DNA of 17,235 nucleotides from Alphaproteobacteria bacterium (GTDB lineage Bacteria > Pseudomonadota > Alphaproteobacteria > Rhizobiales > Aestuariivirgaceae). This document shows positions 1-8,605 of this stretch, piece after piece. The position numbers were made by a program, and so were the translations under genes. Location: assembly GCA_024279045.1 (NCBI GenBank), contig JAJRRZ010000087.1:1-17235 (forward strand), written 5' to 3'. How positions within the stretch are numbered: position 1 is the first letter of the stretch; each line of letters starts with the position of its first letter. The notes beneath the pieces are model-generated. The model made no database searches, was not told the DNA's origin, and worked only from the letters and a program-made list of their open reading frames with translations.

Positions 1-2
1 TC

Positions 3-125
3 ACCTTCACCCGCCTGGTGCGCCTGAACCTGTTTCACCGCAGGCCCATCGACAACCTCACAGCATCCCCAGAAACCCGGATTGTCGACCAACGACAAAT
101 GACCATGGAGCTCTTGCGATGTTAA
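3..125 (+). CDS. possible transposase C-terminal fragment (partial, runs off left edge)
   Basis: An open frame enters from the left edge and ends at a TAA at 123-125, giving 40 residues. The stretch FTRLVRLNLFHRRPIDNL, with a conserved LxRLNLFxRR-type pattern followed by a short polar tail, resembles the C-terminal end of IS4-like DDE transposases, where the last helix carries a similar R-L-x-R-x-N-L-F motif. This is pattern recognition on 40 residues only. No catalytic residue is visible and the family assignment is tentative. A GC-rich hairpin at 196-222 lies downstream and could terminate its transcript. Whether the gene is intact cannot be judged from this window. Confidence 0.4.
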   Translation, partial: TFTRLVRLNLFHRRPIDNLTASPETRIVDQRQMTMELLRC

Positions 126-195
126 ACCGGACAGCAGTGGGCTTGACCCGGTGATCCAGAGCGGCATGCGCAAGCACCTGCTTGCAGGACTTACG

Positions 196-222
196 CGGGA
201 CGGGGTTTTCAATCCCGTCCCG
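196..222 (+). terminator. GC-rich hairpin, possible terminator after the fragment at 3-125
   Basis: CGGGACGGG (196-204) and CCCGTCCCG (214-222) form a perfect 9-bp stem around a 9-nt loop. The stem is followed by AACCTTTT, a weak T-run separated from the stem by four bases. It lies 70 bp after the upstream stop and 97 bp before queG. It could be an intrinsic terminator, although the T-tract is poor. Confidence 0.35.
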
Positions 223-275
223 AACCTTTTCCGCCCAGCGCGCGGCAACCGCGCAAAACGTTCGGCCAGGGGCTT

Positions 276-288
276 GTGAACAGTTCAC
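276..288. promoter_or_regulatory. perfect 13-bp dyad upstream of queG
   Basis: GTGAAC-A-GTTCAC is a perfect palindrome with 6-bp arms and one central base, located 31 bp before the queG start codon. The size and symmetry suit an operator for a dimeric regulator, but no family is recognised. Chance occurrence is possible. Confidence 0.2.
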
Positions 289-318
289 GTTCGACTGGAA
301 ACATCTTGCCCCGGAAGC

Positions 319-1612
<1,294 letters not shown>

Positions 1613-1620
<8 letters not shown>

Positions 1621-2419
1621 TGCCCTGCCACAGCAGCACGCCCAGCACCGCCGCCAGGGCGAAGCGGTAGAGCACGAAGGGCAGCAGGCCGATGCGGGTA
1701 ATCACCTTCATCAGGAAGGCAATAGCCGCCAGCGCCACGAAAAAGGTGAACACGCCGGCGAGGATGGCATCAGTGGTGATGGGGGTGCCCTTCTCAATGG
1801 CCTCGCCCAGCACCAGCATGCCCGCTCCGGCAATGGCCGGAATGCCCAGCAGGAAGGAGAAGCGCGCCGCTTCCACCCGTGTCAGCCCCAGCATGCGCCC
1901 CGCCGACATGGTGATGCCGCTGCGCGACACGCCGGGAATGATGGCCACCGCCTGCGCCACGCCGATGAGCAGCGCCTGGCCCACCCCCAGCTCTTCCGCG
2001 CGCTTCTGTTGCCGCCCGTAAACATCGGCCAGCCACATGACAATGCCGAAGATGACGGCATTGATGGCGACGATCAGCGCCCCGCGGATGGCATCCTGCA
2101 GGCCGGAGAACTTCATGAACAGGCCGAAGCCCACCGCCGGGATGGTGGCGACGAGAATCATCAGCGCCAGCCGCCCGGCGGCTGTCATGCGCCCGCGCAG
2201 CAGGTGCGCCATGCCAATGAGCATCTGCACGATGTCGCGCCAGAAATACACCACCACCGCCAGGAACGAGCCCAGGTGCACCATCACATCGACAATCAGC
2301 CCCTGATCCTTCCATCCTGTCAGCACCGGCACCAGAATCAGGTGCCCGGAGGAGGAAATGGGCAGAAACTCCGTGATGCCCTGCACCACGGCCAGCACGA
2401 TGATTTGCAGCAGATCCAT
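1613..2419 (-). CDS. uppP: undecaprenyl-diphosphatase UppP (BacA family)
   Basis: UppP is an integral inner-membrane enzyme that dephosphorylates undecaprenyl pyrophosphate, recycling the lipid carrier for peptidoglycan and surface polysaccharide. Overexpression in other bacteria gives bacitracin resistance. The 268 residues match the usual length. The first signature, ITEFLPISSSGHLI (residues 15-28), holds Glu17, the Ser cluster and His26. The second, PGVSRSGIT (162-170), holds the catalytic-region Arg166. Seven to eight hydrophobic segments are evident. The start at 2419 is preceded by a weak GGGGA on the minus strand. The gene lies 99 bp downstream of the pilus usher on the same strand, so read-through from the pilus operon is possible. 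Its 3' end overlaps queG convergently. Confidence 0.96.
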
Positions 2420-2518
2420 CGGAATCGTTCCCCGGTAGTGTTTGCCGATCTGGCGGCATTATCACAACGGACATGCCGAAACGTTAATGCCGCCCCATTG
2501 CATCACCGCGCCGGGAAT

Positions 2519-5500
2519 TCATGGCAGGCATTTCACCGGCCCGATGCGTGGCTGCACCTCCTTGCCGGGCGTGAAGGCGAAGCTGGCGCGGCAGGTGCCG
2601 TCCTCGCTGCTCACCACCACCGTGTTGTGCTTCTGCAGGCCGTCCAGATAGGCCTCGCCGTCATAGCCCACGGCAAACACCTCTTCCACCCCTTCCAGCC
2701 GCACTTCCGTCCCCGGCGCGAGGGGCCTGCCCTGTGCATCATGCAGCACCACCAGCGCCGCGTTCGTGGTGCGTTTGGTGTTGAACCGCACCACCACGCC
2801 GCTGCGCACGTTGGGCGCCACCCAAGTCTTGTCGTCTTCCACCACCGCATCCACCGGCATGGTTTCCGGATCGATGGATATCTTGTTGCGCTGCAGCGAG
2901 CGCAGCGAGGTAACCAGCAGCCGCCCGTCGCCACGCGTCTTGCCCACCTCGCGGTTTTCGTAGCGCACCTTCACCCCCGGCGCGCCGGCATTGACGATGG
3001 CGAAAGAGTCGGAAATGCGGTTGGCCGCGAACAGCGCCCCGTCGGCCAGCACCAGCGCGCCATCCACCGATACGCGGCCCAGGCTGGCCTTGTCGATCTG
3101 CATGGTGGTGCCGCGCACGGTCATGTAGGGCGTGCGCCAGGCCAGCGAGCCTTCCAGCGACTTCAGATCACCATAGGTAACCCGTGCCCGCCAGCCCACG
3201 GCGCCATCCTTCTGTTTCAGCGGCTTGGTGTAGGTCAGGCTGGCGCGGTGCTTGCCTGTCTTGTCATAGTTGCCGCTGGCGCTAACTGAGCTGCCATCAT
3301 CGCCCAGAGGCATGGTCAGCCCGGCGAAGAAACCGGGATGCTTCGCGTCCTTCAGGTCAAACAGCGCCGTGGCATACAGGCTGGCCTGGCCCCACAGGTT
3401 CTGGCTGTAGCTGATGTTGAGGTTCAGCGTGCGCTCGCCCTCGCGCGGTTGCGCATGCACCACACCGGCGCTCAGCGATGCCCCCAGCCCGCCGAAGGCA
3501 TAGCCCACGTTCAGGCTCTCCACTGCCCGCGGCACATCTCTGCCGGCCAGCACTGCCTTGTCCATCACCAGCGCCGCCCGCGTCGAAGCCAGCGCCGCCA
3601 GGTCCTTGTATTCGCCCCAGGTGCGCAGGCTGCTGGCCGAGACATGCAGCCCCATCAATGCCGTTTCCGCCGTGAAATGCGTCAGATATCCCGTGCCGTT
3701 GCTGCTGTGCGACAGCGCTCCGGAGGCCGACAGCAGCGCCATGTCGAACAGCGAGAAATTCACGCCCGCGCCTGCCAGGATCAGATCGCGCGCAGCCTCC
3801 ACATGGCCCTGCACGGTGAGGCGATCGCTGATGCCATAACGCGCGCTGCCCACCACGCCGGGATAGCGCCAGTCATAGTCGAACGACTTGATGCCGTAGT
3901 TGTTGCGCGGCATGCCGCCGGCCAGGGAAAACTCCAGCAACCCCTCGCGCAGCAGCTTCGGCGAGACATAGAAGCTCTGCTCGATCACCTTCTCCCGCCC
4001 CGTGGCGTCGCGCATCACCAGCCGCGCCACACCGCCCTGCGCCAGCGCCGGGATGTTGGTGATCTCGAACGGGCCAGGCTTCACCTCGCCGGAGTGCACT
4101 TTCAGGTTGTTGACATACACGTCGATTACCGACGGCACGGCGGCCGTGCCGGAAAGCGACGGCAACGGCGTGGTGATGGCATCGGGTTTCAGCCGGAAGC
4201 TGCGCCGCACCTGCGCGCCACCCATGCGCAGCGAGCGCGCCCATACCGGCCCGGAGGCAATCAGATCGCCCACCTGATATTCGATGGCGCGCTCCACATC
4301 GACGAATTGCCAGTGCGTGTCCAGGCGGATGGCCTCTGGCTTGTTGCCGCTTTCCTTCTTCACCAGGCCAGAGGAAAACAGCGCGCCAGCGGGAGAATAG
4401 ACCCACCCCTCCAGTTGCGAGGAAACACCGTTGAACGCGCCTTCGGTGAATTTGTTCTCCGCCCGCGCCGCGGCATTGACCGAATAATTCAACACCATGC
4501 CGATGCCGCCTGGCGTGATCTCCACCGGCGCCCGTGCGCCGCTGGAGAGATCATGGACATGACGCTTGAGTTTTTCCACCGGCAGGATGATGTCGATTTT
4601 CTGCGCCGTCTCGTCGTATTGTCCCCGCGCGCCGATGTCCGACAGCCGCACCAGCTCGTCATCGGAAACGTTTTCCGGCGCTTTGATGCCCAGCGCGTCC
4701 AGCTCTTTCGCGCGGGCGGCAAAACCGCCGCCGGGAAGCTGCACGAACTCCGCAATCAGGTTTGTCGGCTGACCGTTGATGAAGGTTTCCAGATAGAATG
4801 GCGCTTCCACGGACTGTGCCTGCGCCGGATTCATCGGCGGCCCCGGCGTGATGGCCGCGGTCTCGATATCACTGGCCGCGGTGCTTTTCATGCGGCTGAC
4901 GGCCGTGGCGCCATCGTTTTGCCGCGCCCCGGCAGCTTGCCGCGCTCCGGCGGCTTGTCGCGCCCCGGCCATTTCGCCATCGGCGCCCGCTGCCGCTTCG
5001 CCGTGCGCCATGCCCGCCGTGCTCTCTTGCGGGGTGGTTGGCTGTCCTGCGCCGTTTGCCTGGTATTCCGGCATGGGCGGGCGCTTGTCGATGCTCAGCG
5101 TGGCAACCTCGTCTTCCAGCCCGTGCGGCGTGGCCTCGCGCCGCAGCGCCGCCATCACGTCCGGCGCCAGGATGACAATGCCGCCCGCGGCGTGCTCCTG
5201 CCCGGCGCGGTCGCCGGAGGCAACGGCGGCATCGTCGGCGGTGGCGGTATTGGTGTTGCCGTTGGCGGTGGTGTTGCCGTTGCCGCTGCTGGCGGTGCTG
5301 GCGCTGCTGGAGGCATTGGCCCGCTGGTTGACATTGGTCTGCCGATTGAAATTGTGAATGCGGCCAAGCGGCGCGATGCCCGTAACCGCCGGGTCGATGC
5401 TGCGCACGATGGCGACATTGACGTCGGCATCATCCTCTCCGGCCTGCTGTGCCAGCCCCCCCAGCGGCGCGAGGGGCAGGGCCAGCATCGCCAGCGTGGC

Positions 5501-5533
5501 CGCCAACGCCTTGTGCGCCGGGGCCGTTTTCAT
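2519..5533 (-). CDS. archaic chaperone-usher pilus outer-membrane usher
   Basis: This is an outer-membrane usher of the FimD/PapC superfamily. It would form the pore that recruits chaperone-pilin complexes and secretes the fibre. The 1004-residue protein starts at the ATG at 5533, chosen because it gives a clear signal peptide (MKTAPAHKALAATLAML...GGLAQQ). An in-frame start at 5617 would add 28 charged residues before it. Residues about 30-242 are a low-complexity Asn/Thr/Ala/Gly-rich extension with three GARQ-type repeats at 190-204. The usher N-terminal domain begins near 243 (APFYLETFINGQ). The barrel and plug follow, including FYVSPKLLREGLLEFSLAGG. The C-terminal domain ends with a Cys pair at 981 and 1002. 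It lies 49 bp downstream of the chaperone. Ushers normally begin their N-domain soon after signal cleavage, so the extension is odd. Confidence 0.93.
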   Translation of the reverse strand: MKTAPAHKALAATLAMLALPLAPLGGLAQQAGEDDADVNVAIVRSIDPAVTGIAPLGRIHNFNRQTNVNQRANASSSASTASSGNGNTTANGNTNTATADDAAVASGDRAGQEHAAGGIVILAPDVMAALRREATPHGLEDEVATLSIDKRPPMPEYQANGAGQPTTPQESTAGMAHGEAAAGADGEMAGARQAAGARQAAGARQNDGATAVSRMKSTAASDIETAAITPGPPMNPAQAQSVEAPFYLETFINGQPTNLIAEFVQLPGGGFAARAKELDALGIKAPENVSDDELVRLSDIGARGQYDETAQKIDIILPVEKLKRHVHDLSSGARAPVEITPGGIGMVLNYSVNAAARAENKFTEGAFNGVSSQLEGWVYSPAGALFSSGLVKKESGNKPEAIRLDTHWQFVDVERAIEYQVGDLIASGPVWARSLRMGGAQVRRSFRLKPDAITTPLPSLSGTAAVPSVIDVYVNNLKVHSGEVKPGPFEITNIPALAQGGVARLVMRDATGREKVIEQSFYVSPKLLREGLLEFSLAGGMPRNNYGIKSFDYDWRYPGVVGSARYGISDRLTVQGHVEAARDLILAGAGVNFSLFDMALLSASGALSHSSNGTGYLTHFTAETALMGLHVSASSLRTWGEYKDLAALASTRAALVMDKAVLAGRDVPRAVESLNVGYAFGGLGASLSAGVVHAQPREGERTLNLNISYSQNLWGQASLYATALFDLKDAKHPGFFAGLTMPLGDDGSSVSASGNYDKTGKHRASLTYTKPLKQKDGAVGWRARVTYGDLKSLEGSLAWRTPYMTVRGTTMQIDKASLGRVSVDGALVLADGALFAANRISDSFAIVNAGAPGVKVRYENREVGKTRGDGRLLVTSLRSLQRNKISIDPETMPVDAVVEDDKTWVAPNVRSGVVVRFNTKRTTNAALVVLHDAQGRPLAPGTEVRLEGVEEVFAVGYDGEAYLDGLQKHNTVVVSSEDGTCRASFAFTPGKEVQPRIGPVKCLP
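4927..4967 (-). repeat. short tandem repeat encoding GARQAA in the usher extension
   Basis: The DNA holds three near-identical units of about 18 bp, seen on the plus strand as variants of CGCGCCCCGGCAGCTTGC. They encode GARQAAGARQAAGARQ at residues 190-204 of the usher. The array is in frame and belongs to the low-complexity stretch before the usher N-terminal domain. It suggests slippage-driven length change. Confidence 0.7.
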
Positions 5534-5582
5534 GCCCCAGCGGATCCTGTTCCCGTCATGTGCGACGCGGCGAAAGAGGGGT

Positions 5583-6302
5583 TCAGCGCACCCGGACTTT
5601 TGCCGCGAACGGACCATTCAGCCCCAGCCCCTTGATGGCGATGGTGGCGCCCTTGCGCACCTTCAGGTTTGTTGTCCAGGCGCGTGCGGAGCGACCCAGC
5701 ACGTAACCGGCCAGCCCGGCGTGCAGGGTGCGTGCGCGCCCGTTGAGCACCACGCGCAGCTTGCTGATCTTGTCGTGGCGTTGCCCGGCGTTGGCCGCGC
5801 GCAACACCAGCCGCCCGTTGCGCATGCTGGCGCTCCAGCTCAGCTTCGGCGGCGTTGCGCCAGCCTGGGTGAAGAACACCGGAATGGAGTAGCGCAACGC
5901 GAAGGTAACGCCTGAGCCGGCGCGCTTTTTCTGCGGAATCTCGTCCACCAGCAGGCGATAGCTCTCCTCGCCCTGTACCGGCGTCTTCGACAGCCGCACC
6001 ACGCGCACGATGTGTTCGCGCATGGGCCGCATCTTCAGCAGCGGCGGACTGGCCACCACCATGCGCGTGCGCTGCAGCACGTCGCGCCCGTTCTTCTGTG
6101 TCCAGCGGAAAATGCGCACCTGGGCGGAAAGTGGCGCGCGCCCCTTGTTGGTCAGCACCAGCTTGCTGGCCGCCGCCGGGGCAGTCAGCTGAATGCCCAC
6201 CGGCCGCACATGCAATTGTGCCGCCTGCACCGCGCTGGCCGATGCCACGGTGGCTGCCAGCGCCATGCCGAAAATGCTTGCCGTTGCAAGCCTGCTGTTC
6301 AT
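5583..6302 (-). CDS. periplasmic pilus chaperone (PapD-like, archaic/Csu type)
   Basis: This is a two-domain immunoglobulin-like periplasmic chaperone that caps pilins by donor-strand complementation and delivers them to the usher. The 239 residues fit the family. It has a signal peptide (about 1-28, ending AVQAAQ). The first domain contains KLVLTNKGRAPLSAQVRIF and a run resembling the subunit-binding strand (SPPLLKMRPMREHIVRVVRL, 85-104). The family signature SYRLLVDEIP is at 114-123. The second domain ends in the short GPFAAKVRVR. The start at 6302 has GGAG nine bases upstream on the minus strand. It is the middle gene of the operon, 84 bp after the pilin (with a hairpin in the gap) and 49 bp before the usher. 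The archaic-class label comes from the SCPU pilin next to it. Confidence 0.93.
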   Translation of the reverse strand: MNSRLATASIFGMALAATVASASAVQAAQLHVRPVGIQLTAPAAASKLVLTNKGRAPLSAQVRIFRWTQKNGRDVLQRTRMVVASPPLLKMRPMREHIVRVVRLSKTPVQGEESYRLLVDEIPQKKRAGSGVTFALRYSIPVFFTQAGATPPKLSWSASMRNGRLVLRAANAGQRHDKISKLRVVLNGRARTLHAGLAGYVLGRSARAWTTNLKVRKGATIAIKGLGLNGPFAAKVRVR

Positions 6303-6347
6303 GTGCCTGATCTCCCCCAGGTTGGTTCCCCCGAACCGGTCAATGGC

Positions 6348-6374
6348 CGCAAGGGGGTTGTGCGCCCCCTTGCG
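6348..6374 (-). promoter_or_regulatory. strong hairpin between pilin and chaperone genes
   Basis: CGCAAGGGGG and CCCCCTTGCG form a perfect 10-bp stem with a 7-nt loop, starting 12 nt after the pilin stop codon on the minus strand. No U-run follows. It is therefore more likely a 3'-end stabiliser or partial attenuator than a full terminator. It would let the pilin message outlast or outnumber the chaperone and usher messages. A second, smaller stem (GGTTC/GAACC) lies just before the chaperone ribosome binding site. Confidence 0.6.
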
Positions 6375-6386
6375 TCCGGTGTCCGG

Positions 6387-6866
6387 TCAGTAGGTAACGG
6401 TAATGGTAACCGTATCGGTGTAGTTGCCCACGCCGGGTGTGGCCTGCGGCGGCACGCGGCCATACACGGTATAGGCCTGATCCACACCGGTGCCGGTGGC
6501 GGTAACGGTGTTGGCGGCGTCCCACAACTGCGTGCGCGCGCTGTCCTGATAAGTCTCGTAGTTGACGAACTCGGTGCCGTTGGTCATGCGGTTCTGCGTG
6601 CCGGAGGCATTCGCGCCGTCGCCCAGGTCGATGGTGTAGCCCGTGCCGTTGGTGCACTTCACGTTGAACGTCGCCGTGGCGTCGATGTTGTTGTTGATCA
6701 GGCCGGACGGGCCGAAGTCCAGATCCGTCGGCGAGGTAACCTCGCAGTCGGCCTGAATGGTGATCCGCGCCTGGAAGGTGTTGGTCGCGGTCGCGGCGTA
6801 AGCGGCGGCCCCCATCATGCCAGCCATGGCACCAGCCAGCAGCAGCTTGTTCAACAGGTTCTTCAT
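6387..6866 (-). CDS. spore coat U domain (SCPU) pilin subunit
   Basis: This is a major pilin of the archaic chaperone-usher class (SCPU domain, as in Csu pili), secreted and assembled on the surface. The 159 residues begin with a signal peptide (MKNLLNKLLLAGAMAGMMGAAAYAA). They continue with the hallmarks FQARITIQADCEV (Cys41), LDFGPSG, VKCTNGTGYTIDLGDG (Cys71), the NYETYQD...LWD region, YTVYGRVP and the terminal GNYTDTVTITVTY. Two Cys residues fit the conserved disulfide. The ATG at 6866 has GGAG 8 nt upstream. A GTG at 6881 is in frame but would cover that ribosome binding site. It is the first gene of the operon. Archaic operons usually encode several SCPU proteins including a two-domain tip adhesin; only this one is present here. 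Confidence 0.94.
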   Translation of the reverse strand: MKNLLNKLLLAGAMAGMMGAAAYAATATNTFQARITIQADCEVTSPTDLDFGPSGLINNNIDATATFNVKCTNGTGYTIDLGDGANASGTQNRMTNGTEFVNYETYQDSARTQLWDAANTVTATGTGVDQAYTVYGRVPPQATPGVGNYTDTVTITVTY

Positions 6867-7298
6867 CGGATTTCTCCACACTCACTATTGGTTGCACACT
6901 CAAGGGCAGGTGGCGCAGTTACGCTCGCCTTGCCTGCCGGGTGGTGCAAAATCTTTTTTACCCCACCCGTGGGGCAGACTCACATCCATTCCTGAATCGG
7001 AAATTAAAATTGTTCCGTTTCGAATCAGTTCCGGTCTGTCTGGTGGCCTGATAATACCGTCATGGTAAATCCATGGTTAATCAGGTGTATTTTCCTGAAA
7101 GGCACAACTGTCGGCAGCGCGCTCCTGTTGAGGGAAAGCGCAACCAACGGATCAGCCAGAGATTCCCGCAATGGGCGAACTGTCCCGCAAACGGGCGGCA
7201 TGCATCATGCCCCGGCACGCACCCGGCGGGGCGCCACGCGGACGGTATGAGACTGTGCGGATCTGCATGAGGCCCGCCCCGGGGAAGGGCAGCACTAT
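6867..7298. other. intergenic region between hisE and the pilin gene
   Basis: This 432-bp stretch has no convincing gene; short plus-strand frames lack family features and ribosome sites. Its middle (about 6990-7110) is AT-rich relative to the surroundings and holds the putative pilus promoter. It also has CCCCACCCGTGGGG (6961-6974) and the perfect dyad GGCATG-CAT-CATGCC (7197-7211). No T-run follows either, so neither is a clear terminator for hisE. Confidence 0.6.
7051..7080 (-). promoter_or_regulatory. putative promoter of the pilus operon with dyad in the spacer
   Basis: On the minus strand, TTAACC (4 of 6 to the -35 consensus) is followed 18 bp later by TATTAT (5 of 6 to the -10 consensus). 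The spacer contains CATGG-TAAAT-CCATG (7061-7075), a dyad placed where a repressor would block RNA polymerase. The implied leader to the pilin start is about 180 nt. Prediction by eye only. Confidence 0.3.
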
Positions 7299-7655
7299 TC
7301 AGTCATCTTCGGCGCGTTCTGCACGGCGCGCCTTTTCCTCCAGGCCGGAAAGCGCAAAGCGCTTCTCCAGCTCTTCCATCACCTCCGCCAGCGCCACCCC
7401 GCGCGCCATCAGCGAGACGATGAAGTGATACATCACGTCCGCCGCCTCCGCGCGCACGTCCTTTTTCTTGCCATCGACCACCGCCAGCGCCAGCTCCACG
7501 CCTTCCTCGCCCAGCTTCTTCGCGCACTTGTGCCGCCCCTGCGAGAGCAGCTTGGCGGTGTAGGAATCCTTCGGCGATTCCTTCGCCCGCTCTTCCAGCC
7601 GGTCGATCAGCGCCGCCAGCACGTCCAGCCGGTGGGCCAGCATCCGTTCCGTCAT
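7299..7655 (-). CDS. hisE: phosphoribosyl-ATP pyrophosphatase HisE
   Basis: HisE hydrolyses phosphoribosyl-ATP to phosphoribosyl-AMP and pyrophosphate, the second step of histidine synthesis, in the cytosol. The 118-residue all-helical protein has the MazG-like metal-binding motifs KLGEEGVELALA (Glu50, 51, 54) and EAADVMYHF (Glu70, Asp73). It also has the family-typical ESPKDSYTAKLLSQG stretch. The start at 7655 (MTERMLAHRL) was chosen because GGAG lies about nine bases upstream. An in-frame ATG at 7682 would add nine residues (MARRRECEG) without a good ribosome site. The tail after residue 104 is a charged Glu/Arg-rich helix. It follows hisF by 69 bp on the same strand, so the two are probably one transcript. 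Confidence 0.94.
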   Translation of the reverse strand: MTERMLAHRLDVLAALIDRLEERAKESPKDSYTAKLLSQGRHKCAKKLGEEGVELALAVVDGKKKDVRAEAADVMYHFIVSLMARGVALAEVMEELEKRFALSGLEEKARRAERAEDD

Positions 7656-7724
7656 CCCCTCGCACTCCCGTCGTCGCGCCATGCATGCCGCGGCTGTCCG
7701 CCGCCGTCTGCCGTTGTCCGTTGC

Positions 7725-8504
7725 TCAGGCCGCCGTCGCCACCCCATCCAGCCGCACCTCCACCCCGGCGCGCGCCATGTAGTTCTTCGCCTCACCGATG
7801 CTGTAGGTGCCGAAATGAAAGATCGACGCCGCCAGCACCGCACTGGCCCCGCCGTCGCGCACCCCTTCCACCAGATGGTCAAGGTTGCCCACCCCGCCGG
7901 AGGCGATCACCGGCACGGAAACCGCATCGACAATGGTCCGCGTCAGGGCAATGTCGAAGCCCTCGCCGGTGCCGTCGCGATCCATCGACGTCAGCAGGAT
8001 TTCGCCAGCGCCCAGCGCCACCACCTCGCGCGCATAGTCCACCGCATCGATGCCGGTGGGCTTGCGCCCGCCATGGGTGAAGATCTCCCACTTGCCAGGT
8101 GCTGTCTGCTTCGCGTCGATGGCGATGACGATGCACTGCGAGCCGAACTTCTCCGCCGCCTCGCGCACGAAGTCGCGGTTGAACACCGCCGCGGTGTTGA
8201 TCGACACCTTGTCCGCCCCGGCCAGCAGCAGCCTGCGGATGTCCTCCGTGGTGCGCACGCCACCACCCACGGTAAGCGGCATGAAGCACTGCTCCGCCGT
8301 TTCGCGCACCACATCGAGGATGATGCCGCGGTTCTCGTGGCTGGCGGTAATGTCCAGAAAGCAAAGCTCGTCCGCCCCGGCTGCGTCATAGGCCCTGGCA
8401 ATCTGCACCGGATCGCCGGCATCGCGCAGGTTGACGAAATTCACCCCCTTCACCACGCGCCCGTCCTTCACGTCCAGGCAGGGTATGATGCGCGCCTTCA
8501 GCAT
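7725..8504 (-). CDS. hisF: imidazole glycerol phosphate synthase cyclase subunit HisF
   Basis: HisF is the TIM-barrel cyclase that, with the glutaminase HisH, converts PRFAR and ammonia to imidazole glycerol phosphate and AICAR. The 259 residues match the usual length. Catalytic Asp11 (IIPCLDVKDGRVVKG) and Asp130 (IVIAIDAKQ) are present. The phosphate-binding loops GGGVRT (80-85) and ASGGVGN (201-207) and the FLDITAS and SMDRDGTG strands are also present. AAGGAG lies about 10 nt upstream of the ATG. hisH and hisA are not in the window: the gene upstream of hisF is the divergent kinase, so this hisF-hisE pair is separate from, or the tail of, a split his cluster. The intergenic space to the kinase is 101 bp. 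Confidence 0.97.
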   Translation of the reverse strand: MLKARIIPCLDVKDGRVVKGVNFVNLRDAGDPVQIARAYDAAGADELCFLDITASHENRGIILDVVRETAEQCFMPLTVGGGVRTTEDIRRLLLAGADKVSINTAAVFNRDFVREAAEKFGSQCIVIAIDAKQTAPGKWEIFTHGGRKPTGIDAVDYAREVVALGAGEILLTSMDRDGTGEGFDIALTRTIVDAVSVPVIASGGVGNLDHLVEGVRDGGASAVLAASIFHFGTYSIGEAKNYMARAGVEVRLDGVATAA

Positions 8505-8547
8505 CGCGAAACGCTCCTTGACGAAAACCGTCGCATGGCCGCCTCTT

Positions 8548-8553
8548 TATAAT
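8548..8553 (+). promoter_or_regulatory. putative -10 box for the sensor kinase gene
   Basis: A perfect TATAAT (8548-8553) lies in a short AT-rich patch (TTTATAATATAAG) within an otherwise GC-rich divergent spacer, 52 bp before the kinase start. A TTGACG at 8518-8523 is 24 bp upstream, too far for standard spacing, so the -35 is uncertain. The same patch could hold a -10 for hisF on the other strand. Confidence 0.35.
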
Positions 8554-8605
8554 ATAAGATGGCACTTGGCGAGAGCCGCCGGCACCGCTTGAGGAATCCG
8601 CCTGC

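Noticed and set aside
3338..5635. 765-residue plus-strand frame opposite the usher
   Set aside because: Opposite-strand shadow of the usher with His/Arg/Gln-rich composition and no signal peptide or motif.
6961..6974. CCCCACCCGTGGGG hairpin as a terminator
   Set aside because: The T-run precedes rather than follows the stem on the plus strand, and on the minus strand an A-run follows, so it is not an intrinsic terminator.
7425..8552. 375-residue plus-strand frame over hisE and hisF
   Set aside because: Antisense to two certain histidine genes; no recognisable domain.
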